45,038 nt of DNA from Planctomycetota bacterium. GTDB lineage: Bacteria > Planctomycetota > Planctomycetia > Pirellulales > Pirellulaceae. Position numbers and translations under genes: made by a program. Shown here piece by piece: positions 8,068 to 17,078 of this stretch. A model generated the notes under the pieces. The model was not told where the DNA came from. It searched no databases and saw only the letters and a program-made list of their open reading frames with translations. Numbering within the stretch: position 1 is the stretch's first letter; the number at the start of each line of letters is the position of its first letter. The DNA lies in assembly GCA_023430365.1 (NCBI GenBank), contig JAEZAS010000273.1, forward strand, positions 1 to 45,038, in the 5' to 3' direction.

Positions 8068-8250
8068 TTGGATTTGTGATTTCGGATTTATGATTTGGAG
8101 GATGCCGATCTTGGACTCGTTCCGTACTCTGCGTGGGAACGCAAACCTCGACGCTCAGCGTCGCGTGACCACTCGTGCGGCTTGGAATCGGGGGCGGGCA
8201 CTGGACGCGGAGCGTCCGTTTGGGAATTCCCACACAGAGCGTGGGAATGA
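8068..8250. repeat. Cluster of short intergenic repeats and palindromes
   Basis: The spacer between the HemX-like gene and the sigma-54 activator is packed with repeats. A tandem of GGATTTGTGATTT / GGATTTATGATTT units is at 8070-8098. GACGC-tca-GCGTC is at 8150-8162. The 18-bp palindrome GGACGCGGAGCGTCCGTT is at 8203-8220, the same as 4384-4401 inverted. TTCCCAC-acagagc-GTGGGAA is at 8227-8247. No gene is seen here. Confidence 0.6.
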
Positions 8251-8255
8251 GTTCA

Positions 8256-9341
8256 TTATTCTTCTTTCGCTTCGAGATTGTATTCCTGCAGCTTGCTGCG
8301 GAGCGTGTTGCGGTTAATTCCGAGCCGGGTGGCCGCTTTGGTTTGCACGCTGTTGCAGGCCTGCATCACTTGGGCGATCAGTTCCTTTTCCACGCGGTTG
8401 ACGATCTTCTCGTGCAGGTTGATCTCGTCCGCCGCGGAGGAACTGATGCCTTGCTGTACGACTTCGAAGACCAACGTATCGAGGTCCACCCCTTTGATAC
8501 GGCCGCCGCGGCGCTCGGTCCGGCCGAGGACCGCGTCGGGGAGCAGCTCGACCGTTAGCTCGTCCCCCTCGGCCATCGCCACGGCGCGCTCGACGTAGTT
8601 CTGCAGCTCGCGCACGTTCCCTGGCCAGTGATAGTCCTGCAAAGCCTCGATCGCTTCGCGCTGGATGTGCACGACGTGCTTGTCGTTGGCTTCGCTGTAG
8701 ACGTTGAGGAAGTGGGCGACGAGCGCCGGAACGTCTTCTCGCCGCATCCGCAGCGGCGGAATGACGATCGGCACCACGTTCAAACGCCAGTACAAGTCCT
8801 CGCGGAAACGCTCGGCTTCCACTTCGTCGCGCAGGTTGCGGTTCGACGCGGCGATCACGCGCGTATCGACGCGAATCGTGCTCACATCGCCGACGCGCTC
8901 GAACTCGCGCTCCTGGAGAACGCGGAGCAGCTTGACCTGCAACAGCAGCGACGTGCTGTTGATTTCGTCGAGAAAGATCGTGCCGGTGTGAGCGGCTTCG
9001 AATCGACCGGTGCGGTTGTTCACGGCGCCGGTGAAGGCTCCGCGGACGTGGCCGAACAGTTCGCTCTCGAGCAGGCTTTCGCTGAGGGCGCCGCAGTTGA
9101 CCCGCACGAACGGTCCTTGCGAGCGATGGCTCAGGCGGTGGATGGCGCTGGCGATCACTTCCTTGCCCGCGCCGGTTTCACCGAGCAGCAGCACCGAAGC
9201 GTTCGTGCGCGCCACCTTGCGGGTGAGGTGGTAGACAGCCTGCATCGCGGGGCTGGTGCCGATGATGCCAGGAATGGCCAGGTTCGGGTCACCAATCGGG
9301 CTGGAACGGTAGTTCGACATGCGGTGGGATTTTGTATCCAT
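8256..9341 (-). CDS. Sigma-54-dependent transcriptional activator without a receiver domain
   Basis: A protein of about 361 residues that should remodel sigma-54 RNA polymerase using ATP. The AAA+ domain begins almost at the N terminus (GIIGTSPAMQAVYHL), with Walker A GETGAGKE, the sigma-54-contacting loop RGAFTGA, Walker B TIFLDEIN and the arginine-finger region FREDLYWRLNV. The C terminus carries a Fis-type helix-turn-helix (TKAATRLGINRNTLRSKL). There is no REC, GAF or PAS domain, so its input must come by another route, such as a partner protein or constitutive action. Start choice is open: ATGs at 9341 and 9320 and a TTG at 9401 all lack a clear ribosome binding site. I used 9341. Confidence 0.88.
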   Translation of the reverse strand: MDTKSHRMSNYRSSPIGDPNLAIPGIIGTSPAMQAVYHLTRKVARTNASVLLLGETGAGKEVIASAIHRLSHRSQGPFVRVNCGALSESLLESELFGHVRGAFTGAVNNRTGRFEAAHTGTIFLDEINSTSLLLQVKLLRVLQEREFERVGDVSTIRVDTRVIAASNRNLRDEVEAERFREDLYWRLNVVPIVIPPLRMRREDVPALVAHFLNVYSEANDKHVVHIQREAIEALQDYHWPGNVRELQNYVERAVAMAEGDELTVELLPDAVLGRTERRGGRIKGVDLDTLVFEVVQQGISSSAADEINLHEKIVNRVEKELIAQVMQACNSVQTKAATRLGINRNTLRSKLQEYNLEAKEE

Positions 9342-9432
9342 ACGAGGCGGGCGATGCGCGGGTATTCCGTGCGCAGATTGAGGGGTGATGCTCACCCGCA
9401 AGTGCCGCCGCCTAAGGCATGGTTGCGGGGGA

Positions 9433-9556
9433 AGTTTTCAGTTATCAGCAGTCAGTTTTCAGTGGGAGCAAGCTAACAGTAGACAGTAAACAGTTCACAG
9501 GGAGAGACGGGGGGCTTTCATAATCCGCTTTCCGCCTTCCGCTCTCCGCTTTCCTC
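9433..9556. repeat. Short-unit repeats: TCAGTTATCAG-type and TTCCGC-type
   Basis: 9433-9463 is built of AGTTTTCAGT and TTATCAGCAGTCAG units and relates to the element at 33023-33113. 9466-9500 continues with degenerate AACAGTAGACAGTAAACAG units. 9523-9555 is a degenerate tandem of CCGCTTTCCGCCTTCCGC units. These fill the spacer downstream of the HEAT-repeat gene. Confidence 0.55.
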
Positions 9557-11962
9557 TCATCTTGGTCCGATCGCCGCGCCGGTGGTGCGCTGCGATTCGA
9601 TCGTGTCGAGCAGGCTGCCCAGGATTCGCTGGGTATTCGCATCGAGTGTTTCGCTCGCGTTGTAAGCGTCGTACTGACGTCGGATCTGGTCGGTGGTCAG
9701 TAGCACGCCGCGGAGCGCGACGGCGTCGGCAAAGGCCTTGGCCGCGATCTCGCGATCCTCGAGCGGTCGCGGCGTCTGGCTGGCGATTTCGATCATGGCC
9801 GTTTGGGCCTTCGGCGAGGCGATCAGCGCCAGGAGCTTGCCGGCCGAAGGGGCCAGCGGCGAGATGCCAAGCGCCGAAATGGCGGCGGACTCGGCTCGCA
9901 GCAGGTCGTAGCGGTTGAACGTTTCCCGATTGCTGGCCAGCGTCACGAGCGCCTCGAGGGCGGCAATGCCACGCTCAATGCGTTCGTCTCGTTGCTGGAA
10001 ACCGGCGCCGGGAGAGAGCAGGGGAGGCACGACGCTGGGCGTGAGCTTTTCGATCAGCGGTGCGCTGCCGGGAGCGTACTCCAGCGGAGTGGAGATTCTC
10101 TCGGCGATCCGATTGGCGGCAAAGCCAGCGGTCTCGGGGCCAATGATCTTGGGAACCACGATCGTTCGCGGATCGTTCTGCATCAGAAACCGGCTGCGGT
10201 CGAGGTTCTCGTCGGTGGCCATGATGCCGATCGGAATGCCGGCGGTGCGGTAATCCTTACGGAGCGCCTGCACCAGTTCATGAACCGTCGGGCGATCGAT
10301 CGCATCGCTGACGATGATCATTTCCAGGTCGGGATCGAGCACCGCCGCCTTGAGCAGCGCTTGGCCGGTGAGATATACCTGGCCTTCGAAGCCCTGATCG
10401 GCGAGGAAGCTGATGACGTTCTGGGCTTCGGCGAGGCGAGGATGAGCGATCATCATGCTCCGGACGCCCCGTGTGGCGGCGGCATTGGCGAGCACGTCGG
10501 TCACCCGGCTGGCGCCGGCGAAGCTGGGCGGACTGAGTTTTACCACGGCCAGAGCTGCCGCCACGCGAATCCGCTGGTCGGGATGGAGCATGGCCTTCGA
10601 AAGCGAAGCGTCCGCACCCGGAGTATTCAGCATCAGCGGCTCGCCGATGTCGGCGAACACTTCGATGGCGCCGAGCGCCGCGGCGACTTTGCCCTGCAGC
10701 AGAGCGTCGGCCAGCGTGTCGCTGACCATTTGGGGGCCAGCCTGCACGGCGGCGTTGTAGATGGTGCCTTCTCCACGCGGCAACGGGCCGTTGCGGCCGG
10801 CAACCGTGCGAGCCCACTCCAGCCCTGCCAGCAGACGCAGCTTGAGGAAGTCCTCGCGGCCCGGCGACAAACGGACCAACTCGCTGGTGACATAGTCGGC
10901 GAGCATGCGGGCCGCATCCGCCGTCGGCAGCTTGCTGGGCTTGGGAGTATTCGTTGCCTGATCCCAGTACCAGAGCTCGACCAGGCCGTCCTCATCGGGC
11001 AGGTACGGCGTGCGACCCTGGTCGAGGAGCTCGTACTCGTGCAGCAGAGTCCGCTCAGCTTCGTAACGACTCGGCTTCTTGCCCCAGATGGCTTCCAGCG
11101 AGGCGCGCGCTGCGTCGCGGAGGTCGGGGCTGGCGCTCGAGTTCAATGCTCCTTGCACGATGTAGGGAACGGACCGCGTCGACCGCAGCCGGCCGAGAAC
11201 GATCACCACTTGCGCTCGCAGGGCTTGATCCGGAGTTTGCAGGGCTCCGATCAGAGGCGGCTCGACGACGGGGCCGAGCGAAGCGAGAGCGGTGCGCACA
11301 GCGCGGTGGGAATCGGCCTGTTTCGGATCGGCCAGCACACCGAGGAGCGGACCCACGGCGAAGGGGCCAGCCTGCTGCAGGCGTGCTACGGCCGCTTCAC
11401 GCACGGCGAGATCGGGGCTCTTGAGCATCGGCACAAGACCGATGATCGCGGCTGGATCGCGCGAGACTTTTTCAGCGGCCGCCAGGATGGCGTCGGCGAC
11501 CCGTTTGCCTTCGGGCTGCAGTTGTTGTTCTTGGGCAAAGCGGAGGAGCGTCGGCCCGGCAAACTCGGAGGCGAGAGGCGCCAGCGCTTCGGAAGTCGGC
11601 CTCGCGGCGATGAGCTTGCCGAGATAGACCTTGGCTTCGTCGGGACGGCCGAAGGCGAGAACCGCCTGAGCCGCGGTGACCAGTTCGCGCGGCGTGGTGG
11701 GGTTTGATTCGCGAATCTGCAGAATGACCGCAGGCTCGGGGCCACGGCGGGTGTCGTCCGCTGCTTCTTCCCCCTTCTTCGCGCCAGCGCCGGGTTCCGC
11801 AGCGCCGAAGGGATCTGCTTCCGCCTTGGGGGCCGCATCGGCTGGCGCGCCGAACGGATCTTCCTCTTGAGCGATCGCCTGGAGCCAGCTGGTCGCGAGA
11901 ATCGCCAGAGCGCCCAGGGCGGTGACCGGCAGCGGGCTGGTTGGATTGAAGTGGCGTTTCAT
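9557..11962 (-). CDS. Secreted HEAT-repeat protein with a receiver-like segment
   Basis: An 801-residue protein with an N-terminal signal peptide (LPVTALGALAILATSWLQAIAQ), then a Pro/Ala/Glu-rich linker that repeats DPFGA. Residues about 180-300 are HEAT/PBS-lyase-type alpha repeats (KSPDLAVREAAVARLQQAGPFAVGPLLGVL, TPDQALRAQVVIVLGRLRSTRSVPYIVQ). A further helical block (HPDQRIRVAAALAVVKL) precedes a segment of about 120 residues (GVRSMMIAHPRLAEAQNVISFLADQGFEG ... LEMIIVSDAIDRP ... IPIGIMA) that reads like a response-regulator receiver fold. It lacks clear acidic-pocket residues, so it would be a pseudo-receiver. Planctomycetes have many such exported scaffold proteins; the function is unknown. 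It stands between argH and the sigma-54 activator. Confidence 0.75.
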   Translation of the reverse strand: MKRHFNPTSPLPVTALGALAILATSWLQAIAQEEDPFGAPADAAPKAEADPFGAAEPGAGAKKGEEAADDTRRGPEPAVILQIRESNPTTPRELVTAAQAVLAFGRPDEAKVYLGKLIAARPTSEALAPLASEFAGPTLLRFAQEQQLQPEGKRVADAILAAAEKVSRDPAAIIGLVPMLKSPDLAVREAAVARLQQAGPFAVGPLLGVLADPKQADSHRAVRTALASLGPVVEPPLIGALQTPDQALRAQVVIVLGRLRSTRSVPYIVQGALNSSASPDLRDAARASLEAIWGKKPSRYEAERTLLHEYELLDQGRTPYLPDEDGLVELWYWDQATNTPKPSKLPTADAARMLADYVTSELVRLSPGREDFLKLRLLAGLEWARTVAGRNGPLPRGEGTIYNAAVQAGPQMVSDTLADALLQGKVAAALGAIEVFADIGEPLMLNTPGADASLSKAMLHPDQRIRVAAALAVVKLSPPSFAGASRVTDVLANAAATRGVRSMMIAHPRLAEAQNVISFLADQGFEGQVYLTGQALLKAAVLDPDLEMIIVSDAIDRPTVHELVQALRKDYRTAGIPIGIMATDENLDRSRFLMQNDPRTIVVPKIIGPETAGFAANRIAERISTPLEYAPGSAPLIEKLTPSVVPPLLSPGAGFQQRDERIERGIAALEALVTLASNRETFNRYDLLRAESAAISALGISPLAPSAGKLLALIASPKAQTAMIEIASQTPRPLEDREIAAKAFADAVALRGVLLTTDQIRRQYDAYNASETLDANTQRILGSLLDTIESQRTTGAAIGPR

Positions 11963-12052
11963 GGCTGTCGCTCAAGTCGGGCGGATGGCGAAGGGGCCGG
12001 GGACCGGCGGTTCGAATGCCCGGGTTGTTGTTGGGGTTTATTGCTTTGGCGG

Positions 12053-12097
12053 CGAGGCGGAGCCTCGGGTTGGGTCCGCCCCAGGCGGGAGCCTGGG
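12053..12097. repeat. Two GGA-loop palindromes
   Basis: CGAGGC-gga-GCCTCG lies at 12053-12067 and CCCAGGC-ggga-GCCTGGG at 12080-12097. They share the loop of the palindromes at 4387 and 8203 while the arms differ. They lie in the spacer between argH and the HEAT-repeat gene, which otherwise shows nothing. Confidence 0.6.
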
Positions 12098-12176
12098 ACG
12101 GAGGGACGTCTAATCGCCCATCATTGTTTTCCGTTGCAATTCCCTTCGCCTTTTCGCTCCTTATCCTGTTTGCCTT

Positions 12177-13556
12177 TTAGAGGCCGAGCCGCTCCTTCCA
12201 ACTGGCGATCTGCTTGTCGACTTCGGCCGGGGCGGTGCTTCCGTAGCTCTTAAAGGCCTTAACGGCCTGCTCCACGCCAAGCACGCTGTAGACCGAGTCG
12301 TCCAGGTCGGCATGCGCCTCCTGGAACTCGGCGAGCGTCAGGTCGGCCAGGCGACATTGTTTTTCGAGAGCCTTGCCGACGAGAGCACCGACCAGGTGAT
12401 GGGCGGTGCGCTGCGGCAGGCCTCGAGCGATCAAGTATTCCATGAGGGTCGTCGCGTCGAGGTAGCCGCGGTCGAGCCGCTCCGCAATGGCGGAGCGGTT
12501 CAGCGACGCGCCAGCGACGAGCGGCGACGCCAACTCGAGGCAGATTTCGACCGTGTCGAACGAGTCGAACAGGGCTGGCTTGTCCTCTTGAAGGTCGCGG
12601 TTGTAGGCCAGCGGCAGCCCCTTCGCGAGCACGAGCAGTGTTTGAAGGTTGCCGATCACCCGGCCGGTCTTGCCGCGCGTCAGTTCGAGCACATCCGGAT
12701 TGATCTTTTGGGGCATGATCGACGAGCCGGTGCAAAACTCCTGTGGCAGCTTCAGGAAATTGAACTCGGCGGTCGACCAGAGGATCCATTCCTCGGCCCA
12801 GGTGCTCAGATGAATGGCGATGAGCGAAAGGACGAAGGCTGACTCGATCGCGAAGTCGCGATCGCTGCTCACATCGATGCTGTTAGCGGCCACGCCGTCG
12901 AAGTCGAGACGTTTGGCCACGTCGTGGCGGTCGATTGGCAGGGATGTGCCCGCGAGGGCGGCGGCTCCGAGGCTGGACACGTTGGTCCGACGGCGACAAT
13001 CCTGCACCCGCTGCCGATCCCGCTCGAGTTTCTCGCAGTAGGCGAGCCAGTAATGCGGAGCTAGCACCGGCTGGGCACGTTGGAGGTGCGTATAGCCGGG
13101 GAGAATCACGTCGCGGTCTGCGTCGCAGCGGCCGACGAAGGCTTTTTGGAGTTCGAGCAATCGCTGATCGACACGATCGAGAGCATCGCGGACCCACAGA
13201 CGGAGGTCGGTGGCGACCTGGTCGTTGCGGCTGCGACCGGTGTGAAGCTTGCGGCCGACATCGCCCAGGCGATCGATGAGCGCCTGCTCGATGTGCATAT
13301 GGATGTCTTCGAGCTCGATGCGGAGGGGGAATTCGCCTGCCGCAATCTCGCGCCCGATCTGCTGAAGCGTTGAGCAGATCTGGTCGCATTCCGCGGAGGT
13401 GAGCATGCCGCGGGCTGCCAGCATTTGGGCATGGGCTTGTGAGCCCTGAATGTCGTGGGCGTACAAGCGATGGTCGAAGCTGACGCTTTCGCTGAAACGC
13501 TCGACACGGCGATCCGTCGCCTTGGAAAACACTCCACTTCGAGACGGGCTGGCCAA
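12177..13556 (-). CDS. argH: Argininosuccinate lyase
   Basis: The last enzyme of arginine synthesis, splitting argininosuccinate into arginine and fumarate in a cytoplasmic tetramer. The fumarase/aspartase superfamily signature GSSIMPQKINPDVLE is intact, as are the N-terminal block SRSGVFSKATDRRVERFSESVSFD, the ArgH block TGRSRNDQVATD and the catalytic histidine region GYTHLQRAQP. The likely start is TTG 13556, giving 459 residues, the usual ArgH length. The frame extends upstream to a GTG at 13631, but those residues look non-homologous. Neither start has a clear ribosome binding site. No other arginine gene is nearby. Confidence 0.93.
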   Translation of the reverse strand: MASPSRSGVFSKATDRRVERFSESVSFDHRLYAHDIQGSQAHAQMLAARGMLTSAECDQICSTLQQIGREIAAGEFPLRIELEDIHMHIEQALIDRLGDVGRKLHTGRSRNDQVATDLRLWVRDALDRVDQRLLELQKAFVGRCDADRDVILPGYTHLQRAQPVLAPHYWLAYCEKLERDRQRVQDCRRRTNVSSLGAAALAGTSLPIDRHDVAKRLDFDGVAANSIDVSSDRDFAIESAFVLSLIAIHLSTWAEEWILWSTAEFNFLKLPQEFCTGSSIMPQKINPDVLELTRGKTGRVIGNLQTLLVLAKGLPLAYNRDLQEDKPALFDSFDTVEICLELASPLVAGASLNRSAIAERLDRGYLDATTLMEYLIARGLPQRTAHHLVGALVGKALEKQCRLADLTLAEFQEAHADLDDSVYSVLGVEQAVKAFKSYGSTAPAEVDKQIASWKERLGL

Positions 13557-14408
13557 ACGAGTCGCTTTCGAGGAGGTGAGATGGCTCGGAATTGCCGGGC
13601 GGAAAGCCCGGCGGGGCCTGACGTTGGGCACGCCCCTGAGGTCAGTCGTAAATGCACGAACTTCTTTATGCTAAATAGCTTACGCCATAGTGTCAATGAA
13701 CGGCGGAGCAGGGGATCGCCCAAGAATTGGGCAGGTCAAACCCCGGGGAGCTAGGGGCGTTGCTCGCTGAAGGATATGAGGTTGTATCGAAGGTCCGAGA
13801 GGCGACTTGGTGGTGATCTAAGCCGTTTTTGGGCAAGACCTTCTATCGGGACCTTGCGGTCCACTGCGTGTTGTTTAATAGTTTGTGTTAAGTGGTGCTT
13901 CGGTATAATGGACGTTGCGGAGTGTGGAGCTGGACGTTCTTTGGAAATCAGGTCGGAGTGAACCAGACAATCCTGCGCGAGCGCGTGCGCAAGGGTTGTA
14001 AGATTGTCGTGGGCATTTGTCGCATCGCATTTACAGCAAGGCATTTAGTGAGTTAAGTCGCCAGGTCGTATGGGTTGTATTTGCAGTCGGTGATGGCGGC
14101 GGTCAGTTCGGCCGCAGCAAAACTGCAGCCCCTTGTTGGTGGTATTGTGAAAGATGGGTAAGGTGTTTTGAAAGTCTTTGCGGCGCGATAGGTTGCGGCG
14201 GACCGAGGACAGAACGCCCCCTAGTAAAAGCTGTTGTAAGCGACCGTCTGGGCCGACTTAGTTAGGATCGGGAGTCGATTGACGATTCTGCTGAGGTGGC
14301 TCTTTTGGAAAACGGCCTATTTCGGTAGGATGGTGCGTTTCCTGACTGTGAATGGAACTGTTTTCGCCTCACTCCTCCGGTGAGGTCGTGTGAACAAAGG
14401 TTGCGGCG
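13557..14408. other. Long gene-free spacer between argH and rpmG
   Basis: About 850 bases with only short, unconvincing reading frames. On the plus strand there is an exact TATAAT at 13904-13909 with no good -35, a GGACC-ttgc-GGTCC hairpin at 13849-13862, and a CCTCAC-tcctccg-GTGAGG hairpin ending about 25 bases before the rpmG start. The base composition is less GC-rich than the flanks. I tested by eye for tRNA, tmRNA, SRP RNA and RNase P RNA signatures and saw none. An unrecognised small RNA or a long rpmG leader is possible. Confidence 0.5.
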
Positions 14409-14573
14409 ATGGCTAAGAGCAAGAAAAAGGCAGAGACCGTGTTCCTCGTTTGCGAAGAAACGGGTGACCTCAACTACGTGCTGACCCGTAAGCCGGGCGG
14501 CGAGAAGCTGAAGCTGAAGAAGTACTGCCCGCGGTTGCGCAAGCACACGCTGCACAACGAACGGAAGAAGTAA
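14409..14573 (+). CDS. rpmG: 50S ribosomal protein L33
   Basis: A 54-residue protein of the large ribosomal subunit. MAKSKKKAETVFLVCEETGD, then NYVLTRKP, and KLKLKKYCPRLRKHTLHNERKK match the family from end to end, including the C-terminal RKHTLHxExK signature. Only single cysteines remain at the two zinc-knuckle positions (CEE and CPR), so this is the zinc-free (C-minus) form of L33. A weak purine-rich site (AAAGG) precedes the ATG. It is followed by recJ, about 195 bases on, on the same strand. Confidence 0.93.
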   Translation: MAKSKKKAETVFLVCEETGDLNYVLTRKPGGEKLKLKKYCPRLRKHTLHNERKK

Positions 14574-14767
14574 GTCCCATCAGCTGGGCGGTCGTGCTCG
14601 CTCAGAATATTCCGGGGGCGTGCTTGCCTCCGGACTTGGCCGCGAAACGATTGTTTTCGTGCGGGGCTCGCCGGACGCAGTTTGCCTTCGGCCACTTTCT
14701 ATACTGGTAGCTCGCCCTGGGACCGCCTCGGGGCTTGCAGCTTCCCTTCTCGGATGGATTCTCTCTC

Positions 14768-16555
14768 ATGCGCAAGCATTGGCGCATCTTCCACCACGAT
14801 GTGGATCGTATCGCTCGGATGGAGCGATCCGCCGGTGTGCCGCCGATCGTCGCCCAGTTGCTGATTGCTCGTGGAGTCTATGACCCCGAGCAGGCTCGGT
14901 CGTTTCTCGATGCGAAGTTGACGGGGCTACGTGATCCGGGGCTACTGCCGGGCGTTGCTGAAGCGGCGGAACGAATTCACGCGGCGATTGGCGCGGGGCG
15001 AAAGATCACCGTCTATGGCGACTACGACTGCGACGGAATGACCGGCACGGCGCTGCTGCTTTCGTGTCTGAAGCTGCTGGGCGCTGAGGCGAACTACTAT
15101 GTACCCAATCGCCTGGAGGAAGGCTACGGACTGAGCGGAGAGGCGCTGAAGAATCTGGCGGAGCGGGGCACCTCGCTGGTGGTGTCGGTCGACTGCGGCA
15201 TTGCGAGTGTCGAGGAGGCGGAAATCGCCCGACAGGTGGGCATCGAGTTGATCATCACGGATCATCACGAGCCTGGACCCCAGTTGCCGCAGGCGGCGGC
15301 CATTGTCCATCCGCGGTTGCCCGGAACTGCGTATCCATTTGGTGGGCTGTGCGGAGCCGGTGTTGCGCTGAAGCTGGCCTGGGCCATTTGCCAGCAAGCG
15401 AGCCAGGCCAAGCGCGTGACGGACGCGATGCGGGAGATGTTGTTGTCAGCCGTTGGGCTGGCAGCGATCGGCACGGTGGCCGACGTCGTTCCGCTGGTGG
15501 ATGAGAACCGGGTGCTCGTCAAACACGGACTCATGAGCCTCCTGCGGCAGCCGCCCCTTGGCGTGCAGGCGCTCTTGGAGATCACCGGGCTGACGAAAAA
15601 GACCTCGCTGGGGAGCGAGGACATCGCGTTCACGCTGGCTCCGCGATTGAATGCGGCGGGGAGATTCGGGCAGGCGCAGTTGGCGATCGAACTACTGACG
15701 ACGACCTCGCAGCAACGGGCCACGCAGTTGGCGGAGTACATCCACGAGCTGAACAGCAGCCGCGACAGCCTGGAACGAAGCATCCAGCTGGCGGCGAGCA
15801 AGCAAATCAAGGAGCAGTACGATCCCGATTCGGACGCTGCACTGGTTCTCGCAGGTCGTGGCTGGCATGTGGGAGTGATCGGCCTTGTCGCCGGCCGGTT
15901 GGCGGAGAAATATCATCGACCCGTGGTGCTCATCGCGCTGGATCCGCTCGGTGTGAAGCCGGGAACTGGTTCGGCAAGATCGCCGAATGGGTTTCACTTG
16001 CACGAGGCGCTCGGTCAGTGCAGCGAGTATCTGGTGGGCTTCGGGGGACACGCGGCGGCTGCCGGATTGAAGATCGACGAAGCCAAGATCGATGCGTTCC
16101 GCGATGCGTTTTGCGAGTGTGCCGCGGGCGATGTGAAATCGGTCGATTGTCAGGCCGAGATCTGCGTCGATGCGGAAGGTCCGCTGGCTCAACTCACGCC
16201 GCAGCTAGTGCAGCAGCTCGAGAGCCTGGCTCCTTTTGGTTGTGGTAATCCCCGGCCAATCCTGTGTGCGACGGGCGTGCGAATCGCGGAAGCGCCGCGA
16301 AAGATTGGCGGAGGCGAGCGGCACCTGGCGGTGAAGCTGTCGCAGCATCGCACCGTGATGAGGGCGGTGGGATTCGGGTGCGGCGATCGACTCGAAGAGC
16401 TAGCCGGGTACGCGGAGACGCCGTTGGATGTCGCCTATCGACCGGTGATCAATGATTTCCGCGGACGGCAGACGGTTGAGTTGCAGCTGGTGGACTGGCG
16501 GCCTACGAAAATGGCGGCTTCGGACAATCCCATGTCGACAGTAGCCACCGCTTAG
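14768..16555 (+). CDS. recJ: Single-stranded-DNA-specific 5'-3' exonuclease RecJ
   Basis: A 595-residue DHH-family nuclease used in recombination and repair. The metal-binding motifs are in order: VYGDYDCDGMTG (motif I), VSVDCGIAS (II), the DHH motif IITDHHEPGPQLP (III), PRLNAAGR (IV), and the DHHA1 motif GFGGHAAAAGLKID. The C-terminal OB-fold region (VDCQAEICVDAEGPL onward) is present and the length is normal. I chose the ATG at 14768 (MRKHWRIFHHD) because homologues begin with such a W-rich block; an upstream ATG-like start at 14735 adds 11 residues. It lies between rpmG and the Hpt gene. Confidence 0.95.
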   Translation: MRKHWRIFHHDVDRIARMERSAGVPPIVAQLLIARGVYDPEQARSFLDAKLTGLRDPGLLPGVAEAAERIHAAIGAGRKITVYGDYDCDGMTGTALLLSCLKLLGAEANYYVPNRLEEGYGLSGEALKNLAERGTSLVVSVDCGIASVEEAEIARQVGIELIITDHHEPGPQLPQAAAIVHPRLPGTAYPFGGLCGAGVALKLAWAICQQASQAKRVTDAMREMLLSAVGLAAIGTVADVVPLVDENRVLVKHGLMSLLRQPPLGVQALLEITGLTKKTSLGSEDIAFTLAPRLNAAGRFGQAQLAIELLTTTSQQRATQLAEYIHELNSSRDSLERSIQLAASKQIKEQYDPDSDAALVLAGRGWHVGVIGLVAGRLAEKYHRPVVLIALDPLGVKPGTGSARSPNGFHLHEALGQCSEYLVGFGGHAAAAGLKIDEAKIDAFRDAFCECAAGDVKSVDCQAEICVDAEGPLAQLTPQLVQQLESLAPFGCGNPRPILCATGVRIAEAPRKIGGGERHLAVKLSQHRTVMRAVGFGCGDRLEELAGYAETPLDVAYRPVINDFRGRQTVELQLVDWRPTKMAASDNPMSTVATA

Positions 16556-16664
16556 GTGAGACTAAACCAGTGCCTACGGGTGCGTGGTCTGGAGTGGTTG
16601 GGAGAAGGCCTCCAGCGACCAGCGTTACGGCAAGGGGCTCCCTATTTATTCAGCGAGCGGTGTG

Positions 16665-17027
16665 ATGAACGCAGGTGCGGGCGCTGGCGCGACGGATCTC
16701 TTTGACAAGCAGGCCGCTCTGAAACGTCTCGGCGGAAGTGTGGATCTGCTAAAGGAGATGTTTCAGTTCTTTATCGAAGACGCCCCCACGCTTGTTGACG
16801 TTCTGGAGGCTTCGCTCGGGCGCAAGGACGTCGACGAGGCGTACCGTGCGGCGCATAGTCTCAAGGGGCTGGCGTCCAATTTTGACGCTCATGCCGTCAC
16901 GCGGCCCGCGAAGCAGATTGAAGAACACCTGCGCAAAAACGAGCTGGCCAGCGCCGCGGCGCTGGCCAGTGAAGTGCGTCAGAAAGTCGCGGAATGCATC
17001 GTCGAGGGGAAGCGAATTCTGGGTTAG
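16665..17027 (+). CDS. Hpt-domain histidine phosphotransfer protein (orphan)
   Basis: A 120-residue, single-domain protein that relays phosphate between response regulators and hybrid kinases. The Hpt signature AHSLKGLASNF contains the phosphorylatable His and the following K-G. The flanking helices (LGGSVDLLKEMFQFFIEDAPTLVDVLEAS, AKQIEEHLRKNELASAAALASEV) fit the four-helix bundle. The ATG at 16665 starts MNAGAGAGATDLF just ahead of the domain; an upstream start at 16584 adds 27 unlikely residues. No kinase is adjacent. The closest response regulator is the NtrC-type one at 18635-20086 on the other strand; a link is speculative. Confidence 0.88.
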   Translation: MNAGAGAGATDLFDKQAALKRLGGSVDLLKEMFQFFIEDAPTLVDVLEASLGRKDVDEAYRAAHSLKGLASNFDAHAVTRPAKQIEEHLRKNELASAAALASEVRQKVAECIVEGKRILG

Positions 17028-17078
17028 GCTCGCTTCGCGAGTCGACGATGTGGCCGGCGTCGATCAAGACGCCATTCT

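Noticed and set aside
12000..12030. GGTTCGAAT resembling a tRNA T-loop
   Set aside because: No matching acceptor, D or anticodon stems can be drawn upstream.
13751..14265. Short frames in the spacer before rpmG
   Set aside because: No ribosome binding sites, unusual composition and no recognisable motifs.
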